Source of the DNA: Proteus terrae
GTDB taxonomy: Bacteria > Pseudomonadota > Gammaproteobacteria > Enterobacterales > Enterobacteriaceae
Direction: 5' to 3'
NCBI RefSeq assembly: GCF_003144325.1
Contig: NZ_PENS01000006.1
Span: 186,001-250,000, forward strand
Length of the DNA: 64,000 bases
Of the stretch, positions 1 through 8,190 are shown in pieces (position 1 is the first letter of the stretch; each line of letters starts with the position of its first letter). The notes under the pieces were generated by a model. That model was not told where the DNA came from. It was given only the letters and a program-made list of their open reading frames with translations, and did no database searches. Position numbers and translations under genes: made by a program.

Positions 1-1953
1 CTACGGGCGCAATACCCTGACGCGAAGATAATTATCGCAGGGGATAATGACTTTGTGGATGGTAAAGACAACACGGGAAAAATGTGGGCGGAGCGTGCAG
101 GGAAAGCGGTTGACGGATGGGTGACATTACCGCCAACGCACTATAAAGCCGATTGGGATGATTTCCGACAAGAAAATAGCCTTGAAAAACTCAAAGAAGC
201 GTTCTTTGAGGAAATGACGTATTACGGCAAAGACCGTACTCGCTTACCGCAAGGTTTTCGTCTCACGCAAGAATATCTGTGGTTTGATAAACAAATCACC
301 AAGTCAGACGGTGATATCGAAGTCAGAAACATCAAAATCAGCAGTCCAATAAAAGTTACCGCGATTACGTGTGATGCGGATGGGAGTAACTACGGGCGTT
401 TATTGGAATGGGAAGACACTTACGGTAATTGCCGTAAATGGGCAATGCCCATGGAGATGTTAAGCGGAAGTGGTGAAGAGTTACGCCGTGTGCTTTTGGT
501 GAACGGATTATCTTATATCAATATCTCAGGACAGGCGCGCGCCCATTTAATGGAGTATATCTCCCTTTGTCGTCCAGAGAGAAAAGTCACTTGTGTAAAT
601 AAAACAGGTTGGCATGGCAATGTATACGTTCTGCAAGATGAAGTGGTCGGCAACGGGGCGGACTCGGTAATTTTACAAACATCCAGTGTTCAAGGTAAAG
701 ACTTTAGAGTCTCAGGCACAAGCGAACAATGGCGTGAGCATATTGGTAAATATTGTGTCGGTAATGCTCGCCTTGCCTTTTCGGTGAGCCTTGCCTTTGC
801 TTCTCCTTTATTACGGTTAGCAGGTGTAGGCGGTGGCGGTTATCACTTAAAAGGTGAATCCACAGACGGTAAAACAACCACAATGAAAGTGGCATCGTCA
901 GTGTGTGGCGGTACGGATTATTGGTATACATGGCGTGCTACGGGGAATGCCCTTGAAGGAACGGCTTGCCGTCGTAATGATGCCACGTTGATGTTAGATG
1001 AAATCAGGGAAGTAGACGGACGCGAAGCGGGTAACATTGCTTATATGCTGGCAAACGGACAAGGAAAAGCGCGCGCCAAAACAGACGGCAGTGTCCGAGA
1101 GACTAACCGTTGGAATCTCTTATTCCTATCAACAGGGGAACTCTCGCTTGTTGAACACGCTTCAAACGCAGGCGAACGCACTTATGCGGGGGTTGAAGTG
1201 CGGATGATACAAATTCCGAGTGACTCTGGTAAATACGGTGTTTTTGAAGACCTACACCACTTTACCAGTGGTAAAGCAATTGCCGAATACCTTGAACATG
1301 CCGTCACGCGCTATCACGGTACGCCCTTTCGCGACTGGCTCAAATATATCACTAACAATTTATCTGATGTGTCGAATACCGCCAAAGCCTTATTGAAAGA
1401 GTACACCACAAAATTGATGCCTGAAAATGCAGGGAATCAAGTGGGTCGTGCTATTACACGCTTTGCGTTAGTCGCTATGGCGGGAGAAATGGCCACACGT
1501 GCAGGTATTACAGGCTGGAAAGAAGGCGAAGCGTTTATATCGGCTAAGAAATGCTTATCTGCATGGATGAAAGAACGCGGGCATACGGCAAATCAGGAAG
1601 ATATGACCGCATTGGAGCAAGTTAGTGATTTTATTTCTCGACATCAATTTAGCCGTTTTGCGGATTGGTACGATGAATACAGCCGACCTGCAAGCATGAT
1701 GGGTTTTAGGCGTGTTGAAAAAGACACGGGTAATGGTGAAAGCAGTATTACCTTTTATGTGTTACCCACTGCATGGAAAGAAATCTGTAAAGGGTTTGAT
1801 GCCCGTAAAGTGGTGCGTTTGTGTGTTGAAAAAGGGTGGCTGGAAACGGGTAAGGATGGAAAAACGCAAACCAGTATTCGCCTGCCAGAAATAGGCGTTA
1901 AACGGGTTTATGTCTTTAATAGCGACGTTTTAGGCTGTTCCGAAATAGAGTAA
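1..1953 (+). CDS. P4 alpha-like primase/helicase (5' end outside window)
   Basis: The reading frame is open from base 1, so the N-terminus lies beyond the left edge; the GTG at 55 is internal. The first visible residues look like the end of a Toprim primase fold (IIIAGDNDF, then a DWDDF segment). A DUF927-type helicase domain follows, with a Walker A motif GESTDGKTT near visible residue 286 and an acidic Walker B (LMLDE) near residue 331. This arrangement is typical of the alpha replication protein of satellite phage P4 and of primases in related integrative elements. It probably initiates and unwinds element replication by binding the iterons immediately downstream. Family assignment is firm; the precise origin specificity is inferred. 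Confidence 0.85.
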   Translation, partial: LRAQYPDAKIIIAGDNDFVDGKDNTGKMWAERAGKAVDGWVTLPPTHYKADWDDFRQENSLEKLKEAFFEEMTYYGKDRTRLPQGFRLTQEYLWFDKQITKSDGDIEVRNIKISSPIKVTAITCDADGSNYGRLLEWEDTYGNCRKWAMPMEMLSGSGEELRRVLLVNGLSYINISGQARAHLMEYISLCRPERKVTCVNKTGWHGNVYVLQDEVVGNGADSVILQTSSVQGKDFRVSGTSEQWREHIGKYCVGNARLAFSVSLAFASPLLRLAGVGGGGYHLKGESTDGKTTTMKVASSVCGGTDYWYTWRATGNALEGTACRRNDATLMLDEIREVDGREAGNIAYMLANGQGKARAKTDGSVRETNRWNLLFLSTGELSLVEHASNAGERTYAGVEVRMIQIPSDSGKYGVFEDLHHFTSGKAIAEYLEHAVTRYHGTPFRDWLKYITNNLSDVSNTAKALLKEYTTKLMPENAGNQVGRAITRFALVAMAGEMATRAGITGWKEGEAFISAKKCLSAWMKERGHTANQEDMTALEQVSDFISRHQFSRFADWYDEYSRPASMMGFRRVEKDTGNGESSITFYVLPTAWKEICKGFDARKVVRLCVEKGWLETGKDGKTQTSIRLPEIGVKRVYVFNSDVLGCSEIE

Positions 1954-1978
1954 GAAAAACTGACCGTCTTATGTTTTT

Positions 1979-2170
1979 GGTGTAACAGGTGTAACAGGTG
2001 TTACAAGATTGATTTTAAAGGTTTTTATCTGTTACACCTTTTGTTTTTAAATGGGTAACAAGGTGTAACACAGCCGATTTGTTACACCTGTTACACCTCT
2101 GTTTTTTGAAAGTGTAACAAAATAAAGTCTTATAATTCAACGGTGTAACACCTGTTACACCTGTTACACC
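1979..2170. repeat. Iteron cluster, probable P4-type replication origin
   Basis: Nine exact copies of the 9-mer GGTGTAACA occur in 192 bp directly after the primase stop. Four are direct (1979, 1988, 2062, 2142) and five inverted (2030, 2080, 2089, 2153, 2162). Near copies start at 1997 and 2111. Several copies abut head to tail, and others pair as inverted arms. In P4 the alpha protein binds similar short iterons (GGTGAACAG-like, from memory) at ori and crr, and crr lies next to the alpha gene. The role as origin is inferred from spacing, copy number and position. Confidence 0.75.
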
Positions 2171-2240
2171 TCAAAATAGCAAGAGATGTATTTAATTGGC
2201 TTTTTTCTGGCGGGCATAGCGCCCGATAAGGAGAAACAAG

Positions 2241-2468
2241 GTGAAATTAATAAAAGTGCTTTGTCCTGCATGTTCAGCAAAAGCGAAGATCCATTACATT
2301 AAAATGAAAGGCGAAAACAATGACCCTGAATTGTATTGTGCTTGTAATGACTTGGAGTGTGGCATGACGTTTGTTTTAGATGTCACTTTTTCACACACAT
2401 TGAATCCCAGTAAATTAACGCAATCTCATCCTTCCATTGAACAAGGAGAAAATAGTCATGTTATTTAA
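2241..2468 (+). CDS. Ogr/Delta-family zinc-finger activator-like protein
   Basis: This 75-residue protein starts with GTG, supported by AAGGAG eight bases upstream. It has C8-x2-C11 followed by C35-x4-C40 and the aromatic TFV after the last cysteine, the pattern of the Ogr/Delta zinc-finger proteins that activate late promoters of P2 and P4 phages. An SHTLNPS segment follows, as is usual in the family. It probably activates late genes of the satellite or of a helper phage. It overlaps the next small gene by 11 bp, which suggests translational coupling. Family assignment is good; the target promoters are not visible. Confidence 0.75.
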   Translation: MKLIKVLCPACSAKAKIHYIKMKGENNDPELYCACNDLECGMTFVLDVTFSHTLNPSKLTQSHPSIEQGENSHVI

Positions 2469-2613
2469 AACAACACCGTCTATTTCTGTCGAAGTGAACC
2501 AAAATTCAATGGTGATTAATTTATCTGGATTTAGTGCTGAGGATGCAATAAAAATTATTCAAGCTCTCGTATCAGAACAAGTAAAACATCCATTGTTACC
2601 ACCCTACTCCTGA
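2458..2613 (+). CDS. Small phage-type protein, 51 residues, unknown function
   Basis: An ATG at 2458 opens a 51-codon frame ending in TGA. A strong AAGGAG ribosome site lies about eight bases upstream, inside the end of the Ogr-like gene. The product has no cysteines or membrane segment. A short beta-rich start is followed by a predicted helix (AEDAIKIIQALVSEQVK). The overlap and the ribosome site argue that it is translated with the Ogr-like gene. I do not recognise a family; similar tiny genes are common after Ogr-like genes in enterobacterial satellites. Confidence 0.55.
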   Translation: MLFKTTPSISVEVNQNSMVINLSGFSAEDAIKIIQALVSEQVKHPLLPPYS

Positions 2614-2629
2614 TTTGTTTTTTCATTCG

Positions 2630-2891
2630 ATTTCAGTTTGAATTTTCTGTGAACCCGCATGAATTAGGCATTTCAGTTTTTCATGTGGGGTTTACATTAA
2701 AAACAATTCTCACGTAAAGTATGAAAATTCTTTTATTTTCATGATATTACAAGCCTGCTTGATTCTCTCTTTTTTTCGTCAAACTGAAATAACCTGAAAT
2801 CTTTTTCAATCATTTCAGTTTGACGCTGATGCAAAGAACCCAGTTACCATGCGCTCTCGCGATATGTTTTGTAAAAAATTCAAACTGAAAT
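2630..2891. repeat. Five copies of AAACTGAAAT in both orientations
   Basis: The 10-mer AAACTGAAAT occurs at 2781 and 2882, and its complement ATTTCAGTTT at 2630, 2670 and 2812. Two of them form a perfect 14-bp inverted repeat (CGTCAAACTGAAAT at 2777-2790 against 2812-2825, 21-bp spacing). The density in 260 bp is far above chance. They could be binding sites for an element-encoded regulator or recombination protein. No function is established. Confidence 0.6.
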
Positions 2892-2899
2892 AATTTTAA

Positions 2900-3079
2900 G
2901 ATCCAAATTGTGCAGGCGGGTGCGGTGTAGTGCATTTTACGTCATATTTTATTTTACGTCGTGGCTCTAGCTGGCGTTGTAATGAATGTAGGCAAGCGAG
3001 TTTTAATTATGGATATTGGGTAGTGTTAGAGGGAAATAACGTTGTAGAATGGCATGAAAGAAGGTATTCAGATAAATAA
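2900..3079 (+). pseudogene. Small zinc-ribbon-like remnant
   Basis: This is an open stretch of 59 codons that follows an in-frame stop at 2897. It contains CAGGC and later CNEC, a plausible four-cysteine zinc ribbon, then a well-formed C-terminus (WVVLEGNNVVEWHERR). There is no ATG. The only in-frame alternative start is GTG at 2930, which would drop the first cysteines and has no clear ribosome site. I read it as the 3' part of a small phage-type gene that lost its start. It could still be a short live gene. Confidence 0.35.
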
Positions 3080-3228
3080 GCATAAAGTTTAAAAATAATT
3101 TTATAAAAAATAATACTGTGTAAATGAAAGGTTTTATCGACACCTTACCTGCTAATTTTTCTTATATCTAAACATAAAAATCATTTAGTATATAGTTACA
3201 ATAGTAAAATTTTATCTTGGAATTGATA

Positions 3229-4801
3229 ATGAAAAATAAACTCAACTTATTTGAAGAAATAAACCTACAAATAACTAATTTTAAACTAGAAGAAGCTTAT
3301 GTAAAAACAAAGAAACTAATGGAAGAATCAGAAAAAATACATAATGAAAAAATAAAATCATTATATATTAGCAATATAGCTTCATTCTTAATAGATATAG
3401 GTCATTTATCCCGTGACATGAAAATTATAAATGAGGGACTGAATATTTTAACAGAAAACAGTGAAATCATAAAAAAAACAATACCAGAGCACGAATATAC
3501 ATATAATTTAGCTAATGCAAAACTCTCTCTAATCAATAAGAAAAAACAAGATGACATGAATTTTGACGACATTATAAAAATTAATGAAGTTAAAAATCTT
3601 TACTGGAAATCATACAAAGAATCATATCTTGAAAACAAAGAAGTTAAGCCGGAGTTACTAGTAAATTTAGCTAACACTCTGAAATTACAGTTTAGATTAG
3701 TTGAGTCAATAAATTATTACGACATAGTAAATAATGAAAATGGAAGTATATTTCAATCTTGGATTAATCGTTCTGAAACATTATTTATGTTAAACAACAT
3801 TTCTAATTCATATTCAATAAAACAATTAGAAGAAATAAAAAGGTTATGTTAAATCATGTATTATAAATAAGAACAATACAGATTTTAATAAATTTTACAA
3901 AGAATGCATTTCTTGGATAGATGATAAAATAAAAAAAATAAAAAAAGATAATAAAATCCCAGACAACATAGAGGATGAATTACAAACAATAGATGAATAT
4001 AATAAATTATCTGATTACAAGAAATTTTGCTTAGATAATAGGTTGATGCTATCTGAACATTCGCTATATTGTAATTGCATAAATGCCTCTGAAGATGATT
4101 TATCTATTATTCCTCAAGCTGGTGGAGTGATTGGAGATTTTATTCCATCAATGGAAATGGCTCTTAATAGATTAAAGTCTGAATATTATTTAGCAAGAAA
4201 ACAATACTTTGAATACATTGAAAGCATCAATAATTATTATTCATATGATGATGAATTTTATTCAGAGCTATATAACAGTGAGCTTTTAAATATTAACATT
4301 GAAAAATTAAAATCTTCATTTAGACTTTGTTTTGGTATATTTGATAAAATAGCCGTAGCCATAAGCAAGGCTTATAATATAAAAAACAAAAAATCATTTT
4401 ATTTTCACAACTTTTGGGAGTTAGGTGATAATAATAGAAAAGTTTTCTTTGAATCAATTAAATCACCAGGATTACTTTCTTTATTTAGCATTGCAATGGA
4501 TTTAAACAATAAAGAAGGAGAACTAGGTTTTTTTAGAAATTGGCGAAATGCATTAGAACATAAGTTTATAATAATATATAGCGGAAATAGCACTGAAGAT
4601 TTATATGATTCATATTCTTATTTCAATGATATAGAATTTATAAATGAAAAGGATTTTTTGGAAAATTTTAAACTATTAATAAACATTACTCGTTCTGCTA
4701 TTTTTTCATTTGTTTTTGCTATACGCCATAAAGGGAATGAAAATTTAGAGAAAAATAAAAATATTAGCTTTAAAAACACTATAAATAAAAAGATAATTTA
4801 A
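3229..4801 (+). pseudogene. LA2681-type TPR-HEPN protein, broken by a +1 frameshift
   Basis: Two adjacent frames form one protein. The first starts at ATG 3229 (GGAA six bases upstream) and encodes helical TPR-like repeats up to TAA 3852. The second is open from 3839 onward and ends at 4801. Removing one A from the A5 tract at 3837-3841 joins them as ...EEIKGYVKSC... without loss, giving about 523 residues. The second part carries DYKKFCLDNRL and a C-terminal helical domain with RNALEH (4544-4561), the R-x4-H motif of HEPN ribonucleases. These are features I associate with the LA2681-like HEPN family. It is very AT-rich, unlike the chromosomal genes, which suggests transfer as satellite cargo. 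It may be a true pseudogene, a phase-variable gene or a sequencing error. Confidence 0.7.
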
Positions 4802-5964
4802 CTAAGTATAGTTGAACTATAGTAATTCATCATGTCTGTTCTTCCTTCTAAATACAAAGCATGATTATAAATTCCACGGATGGAATTTTTATCAACATGA
4901 GCAAGCTGTAACTCTATCCATGCACTATCAAAACCTTTTTCATGTAAAATGGTACTCATCATATGGCGAAAGCCATGCCCTGTTAATCTGCCTTTATAAC
5001 CTATCTTTTCAATAACTTTATTAATACTCGCTTCACTGATTGGTTTTCTTACATCATTTCGACCAGGAAATAATAATGGGTAATATCCTGTAATTACTTT
5101 TAACTCATTGAGTATCGCAATAACTTGTGGGGATAATGGTACTAAATGAGGACGGCGCTTTTTCATTCTCTCTTTGGGTATTTCCCAAATAGCATTATCG
5201 AAATCAAATTCTGACCATTCAGCTAGTCTCAATTCAACAGTCCTAACACCTGTCAGCATTAACAGCTGGGTGGCATACTTCGTTATTTTACTGCCTTGAT
5301 AGTTATTTAACGCTTTAACAAAATCAGGGATCTCATCTTCACGTAAAAATGGGAAGTGTTTAGTTTCAGGCTTATTCATTGCTCCCGCTAAATCAGGGGC
5401 AGGATTATATTTTACCCTACCCGTTATGACCGCATAACGAAAAACCTCACCACAGCGCCTACGGATTTTATTTGCTTGTTCTAATGCACCTCTTTTCTCA
5501 ATTTTTTGAAGTACAGCTAATAATTCTAAGGGAGCAATTTGGTCGATAGGTCGCTTTCCTATATAGGGAAAAATATCATTTTCAAAACAACGCAATATCT
5601 CGCTTGCATAACCATCACTCCATGTAGAGCATTTAGAGCTATGCCACTCCATCGCTACCGCATAAAACGTATTTTCTGTTGCGTATCTTAACGCTATCTT
5701 TTCTGATTTACGGGCATCGCTTGGATTAATATTCTCAGCTAACTGTTTTTTAGCTTCATCACGTTTCTTTCTTGCTTCAGCTAGTGTGACTTGCCCATAT
5801 ACGCCCAACGAAATCATTTTAGGTTTGCCCGCAAAACGATAACGGAAACGCCATCCTTTAGAGCCATTAGGTTCAACCAATAGAGATAATCCGTTACCAT
5901 CATTCAATGTATACGGCTTTTCTTTGGGATTAGCTTTGCGGATTTGAATATCTGTTAATGGCAT
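4798..5964 (-). CDS. int: P4-type tyrosine integrase
   Basis: This site-specific recombinase of about 388 residues has an N-terminal DUF4102-type arm-binding domain (MPLTDIQIRKANP). The catalytic domain shows the first Arg in TGVRTVELRLAEW, HGFRH (H-x-x-R), LAHVDKNS with the second His, and the Tyr nucleophile in GIYNHA. I place the start at ATG 5964 because P4 integrases begin M-x-L-T-D. The frame extends back to a GTG at 6015 without family similarity. The gene converges on the HEPN gene (ends overlap by 4 bp). It reads away from tRNA-Arg, whose 3' end lies about 165 bp upstream, as expected for an integrase adjacent to its att site. Confidence 0.9.
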   Translation of the reverse strand: MPLTDIQIRKANPKEKPYTLNDGNGLSLLVEPNGSKGWRFRYRFAGKPKMISLGVYGQVTLAEARKKRDEAKKQLAENINPSDARKSEKIALRYATENTFYAVAMEWHSSKCSTWSDGYASEILRCFENDIFPYIGKRPIDQIAPLELLAVLQKIEKRGALEQANKIRRRCGEVFRYAVITGRVKYNPAPDLAGAMNKPETKHFPFLREDEIPDFVKALNNYQGSKITKYATQLLMLTGVRTVELRLAEWSEFDFDNAIWEIPKERMKKRRPHLVPLSPQVIAILNELKVITGYYPLLFPGRNDVRKPISEASINKVIEKIGYKGRLTGHGFRHMMSTILHEKGFDSAWIELQLAHVDKNSIRGIYNHALYLEGRTDMMNYYSSTILS

Positions 5965-6128
5965 AATGTGTATAGTTTTTCCATTGAATCTAGAAGTACA
6001 CTCAATTTTATACACATTAGTGGCTGGATTCCAGTAAACATCTTAGAACATTACTGAACACTAATTTTAAATAACCTATTGTTTAAATTATTATTTAATA
6101 CATTATAGAACATCATGAGATGTATAGA

Positions 6129-6203
6129 TGGCGTTCCCTACAGGAATCGAACCTGTAACTAGCCCTTAGGAGGGGCTTGTTATATCCATTTAACTAAGGG
6201 AAC
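6129..6203 (-). tRNA. argW: tRNA-Arg(CCU), likely attachment site of the element
   Basis: The minus strand gives a complete cloverleaf: acceptor GTTCCCT paired with AGGGAAC, anticodon loop CTCCTAA (anticodon CCU), T arm CAGG-TTCGATT-CCTG, and an encoded CCA at 6129-6131. It is nearly identical in layout to E. coli argW, a known prophage integration target. The 3' end faces the integrase, so the left-hand element probably inserted there and rebuilt the tRNA. The second att copy must lie beyond the left edge. Confidence 0.92.
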
Positions 6204-6398
6204 ATACGTAGGAAGATAAAGCATGACTTATGGACGGGCTACATTTTACCCCCCTCACTCTCTATTAATCAAGTTTTAACGCACTGATATTGGAAGGAAT
6301 TTTTTTGTTTCTTTTTTGAACAATACAATTTGACTTAAAAAGTATCTGATAAATATCATTATCATTGATTATGTTTACTCTTATATATGTCTGTTTTA

Positions 6399-7175
6399 TT
6401 AAAACTCTTTCAATCGTTTTAAAAACAATTTCGGTGAATATCCCATCTCTTTATTAAACATTGCACTAAAAGCACTCGGATTTTCATAACCCAGCTCTAA
6501 AGCAACTTCAGTAACTGAATCTCCTTTCTTTAAAGCGGTTAACGCATACATTAAACACGCTTTTTGGCGCCAATCTCGAAAAGAAAGTCCAGTCTCCTTG
6601 TGAAAAAGACGAGTAAATGTACGTAGGCTCTTATTTAATTTTTCAGCCCACATTTCTGGTGTTGTGCGAATATTAGGTCGTGACATAAATTCAGTACACA
6701 ATTCATCTAATAAAGCATGTTGCGGTAATGGCGTAAAATAAGGTAATGGCTTAGCTTGGGATAATTCATGACAAAGCAAAGTCAATAATGCGCTATCTCG
6801 CCCGCCTAAATCATAAAGTAAAGGAAGTTCATTGGCAGAAAGTAATAACTGATGAAGCAGAGGGGAAACTTGTAAAACCTCACAACATTCTGAATGGCGA
6901 GGAATTTTATTAGGCTCAATATAGAGACTATAAGTACTACTACCCAACATTAGCACTTGATGTACTTTTTCTGCGGGGATCCATACACCACTGTAAGGCA
7001 ATACAATCCATTGACCATCTTCTGTTTTGACTTTCATTACCCCACTAGGGGCATATAAAAATTGCGCACGCCGATGATGATGAGCTTCAAGTAATGTGTC
7101 ATAAGGATAATCAGAGCCTAATGCCAAAATATCACGAGGAAGATCATCCACACTGTTGATATCGATATTACGCAT
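6399..7175 (-). CDS. AraC-family transcription regulator
   Basis: The 258-residue protein has an N-terminal cupin-like sensor (HHHRRAQFLYAPSG, then VLPYSGVWIPAEKVHQV). The C-terminal AraC DNA-binding domain has two helix-turn-helix units (WAEKLNKSLRTFTRLF and VTEVALELGYENPSAFSAMF). The architecture resembles the NimR/YeaM group, whose members control a divergent efflux gene. Here the divergent neighbour is the TauE/SafE transporter, with 104 bp between the two starts, so local control of that transporter is likely. The inducer is unknown. Confidence 0.8.
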   Translation of the reverse strand: MRNIDINSVDDLPRDILALGSDYPYDTLLEAHHHRRAQFLYAPSGVMKVKTEDGQWIVLPYSGVWIPAEKVHQVLMLGSSTYSLYIEPNKIPRHSECCEVLQVSPLLHQLLLSANELPLLYDLGGRDSALLTLLCHELSQAKPLPYFTPLPQHALLDELCTEFMSRPNIRTTPEMWAEKLNKSLRTFTRLFHKETGLSFRDWRQKACLMYALTALKKGDSVTEVALELGYENPSAFSAMFNKEMGYSPKLFLKRLKEF

Positions 7176-7251
7176 AATATTTAAATTGTCCTAAATTCGT
7201 ATAAACTTGTCATTATCGCGTGGGTAAGCCATCACTTTATTCTATATTGTT

Positions 7252-7275
7252 AATCTCCTGACTCAACAGGAGATT
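7252..7275 (+). promoter_or_regulatory. Hairpin enclosing the ribosome site of the TauE/SafE gene
   Basis: AATCTCCTG (7252-7260) and CAGGAGATT (7267-7275) form a perfect 9-bp stem with a 6-base loop. The right arm contains CAGGAG, the ribosome binding site of the ATG at 7280. The folded leader would hide the site, which suggests translational control. It could also act as a DNA operator for the neighbouring AraC regulator. Confidence 0.55.
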
Positions 7276-7279
7276 TGAA

Positions 7280-8083
7280 ATGACACTCTGGCTGATTTCT
7301 TTTGGTTTAATTTCAGGCATCACAACATGGTTATTTGGCTTTGGCGGAGGTTTTATTACTGTTCCCTTACTCTATACACTTATTCTGACACTTTGGGGAA
7401 TAGACAGTTTACCTGCCGAACATGCTATGCAAATCGCAGTTGCTACCTCTGCATTAATTATGTTGTTTTCTGCGACAGTCACAACCATTAAACACCATAA
7501 AGCCAAAAGGCTTGATTGGAATATCATGTCCATTCTGTTTATGGGTATCGCTTTTGGTGGGATCTTAGGTGCTCTTCTCGCATTAACAGTTGAAGGTACG
7601 TGGATCAAATGGATCTTTATTGGTTATCTTTTTATCACTATTTTAGATTGTTATTTTCGCCCCGGTTTTATGGCTCCGACTCACAACTCAAAAAAAGTGA
7701 TTAAAGCAAGAGAAACGGTTAATGGCACAGTAATTGGTATTATCGCTGCTTTTTTAGGCGTTGGAGGGAGTGTGATGACAGTACCTTTATTGCGTCGTAG
7801 AGGAACCCCCATGGCACAATCAGCAGCAATGGCAAATACATTAACCTTACCTTTAGCTCTCACGGCAACATTTACTTATGTCGCTCTTTCTTTTACGTCA
7901 CCTTTAAATAGTGAATCAGGTTTTATTGGTTATATTTGGTTAAAAGCTGCACTTATTCTGATTTGTAGTACTTGGGTTGGCTTGAAGATCTCTGAACGCT
8001 TTTTATCTCGCATTCCTGATAAATGGTACGCAAGAGTTTATCCTCTGTTATTGAGTCTTGTTTTAATTGTCATGCTGTTTTAA
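7280..8083 (+). CDS. TauE/SafE (TSUP) family membrane transporter
   Basis: This 267-residue inner-membrane protein has about eight hydrophobic segments. Two internally related halves carry the glycine-rich family signature (FGFGGGFITVPLL near residue 20, FLGVGGSVMTVPLL near residue 165). TSUP proteins are proposed exporters or importers of sulfite, sulfoacetate and related organosulfonates. The substrate here is unknown. The ATG is preceded by CAGGAG inside a hairpin. It is transcribed divergently from the AraC regulator and ends before an intrinsic terminator, so it is probably a single-gene unit. Confidence 0.8.
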   Translation: MTLWLISFGLISGITTWLFGFGGGFITVPLLYTLILTLWGIDSLPAEHAMQIAVATSALIMLFSATVTTIKHHKAKRLDWNIMSILFMGIAFGGILGALLALTVEGTWIKWIFIGYLFITILDCYFRPGFMAPTHNSKKVIKARETVNGTVIGIIAAFLGVGGSVMTVPLLRRRGTPMAQSAAMANTLTLPLALTATFTYVALSFTSPLNSESGFIGYIWLKAALILICSTWVGLKISERFLSRIPDKWYARVYPLLLSLVLIVMLF

Positions 8084-8152
8084 ATCCTTTCTTCTATATA
8101 GACAATACCAAGACAATAAATAACGGAAAAAACAATAACGACTACACATAAG

Positions 8153-8190
8153 ATGGTGACTTTGAGTATTCAAAAGAGTCGCCATTTTTT
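8153..8190 (+). terminator. Intrinsic terminator after the TauE/SafE gene
   Basis: ATGGTGACT (8153-8161) pairs with AGTCGCCAT (8177-8185) with one G-U pair, followed by a run of six T. Confidence 0.75.

Noticed and set aside
704-931. A 75-codon open frame antisense to the primase
   Set aside because: It is a shadow of the primase coding frame, with no ribosome site and no recognisable product.
2849-2893. A 14-codon frame (MRSRDMFCKKFKLK) just before the zinc-ribbon remnant, in the same frame
   Set aside because: Two stops separate it from the remnant and it ends in the repeated AAACTGAAAT; too short to support as a gene.
6348-6366. A Fur-box-like sequence (about 13 of 19 matches) between tRNA-Arg and the AraC gene
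   Set aside because: It lies downstream of the AraC gene and far from any promoter; AT-rich DNA gives such matches often.
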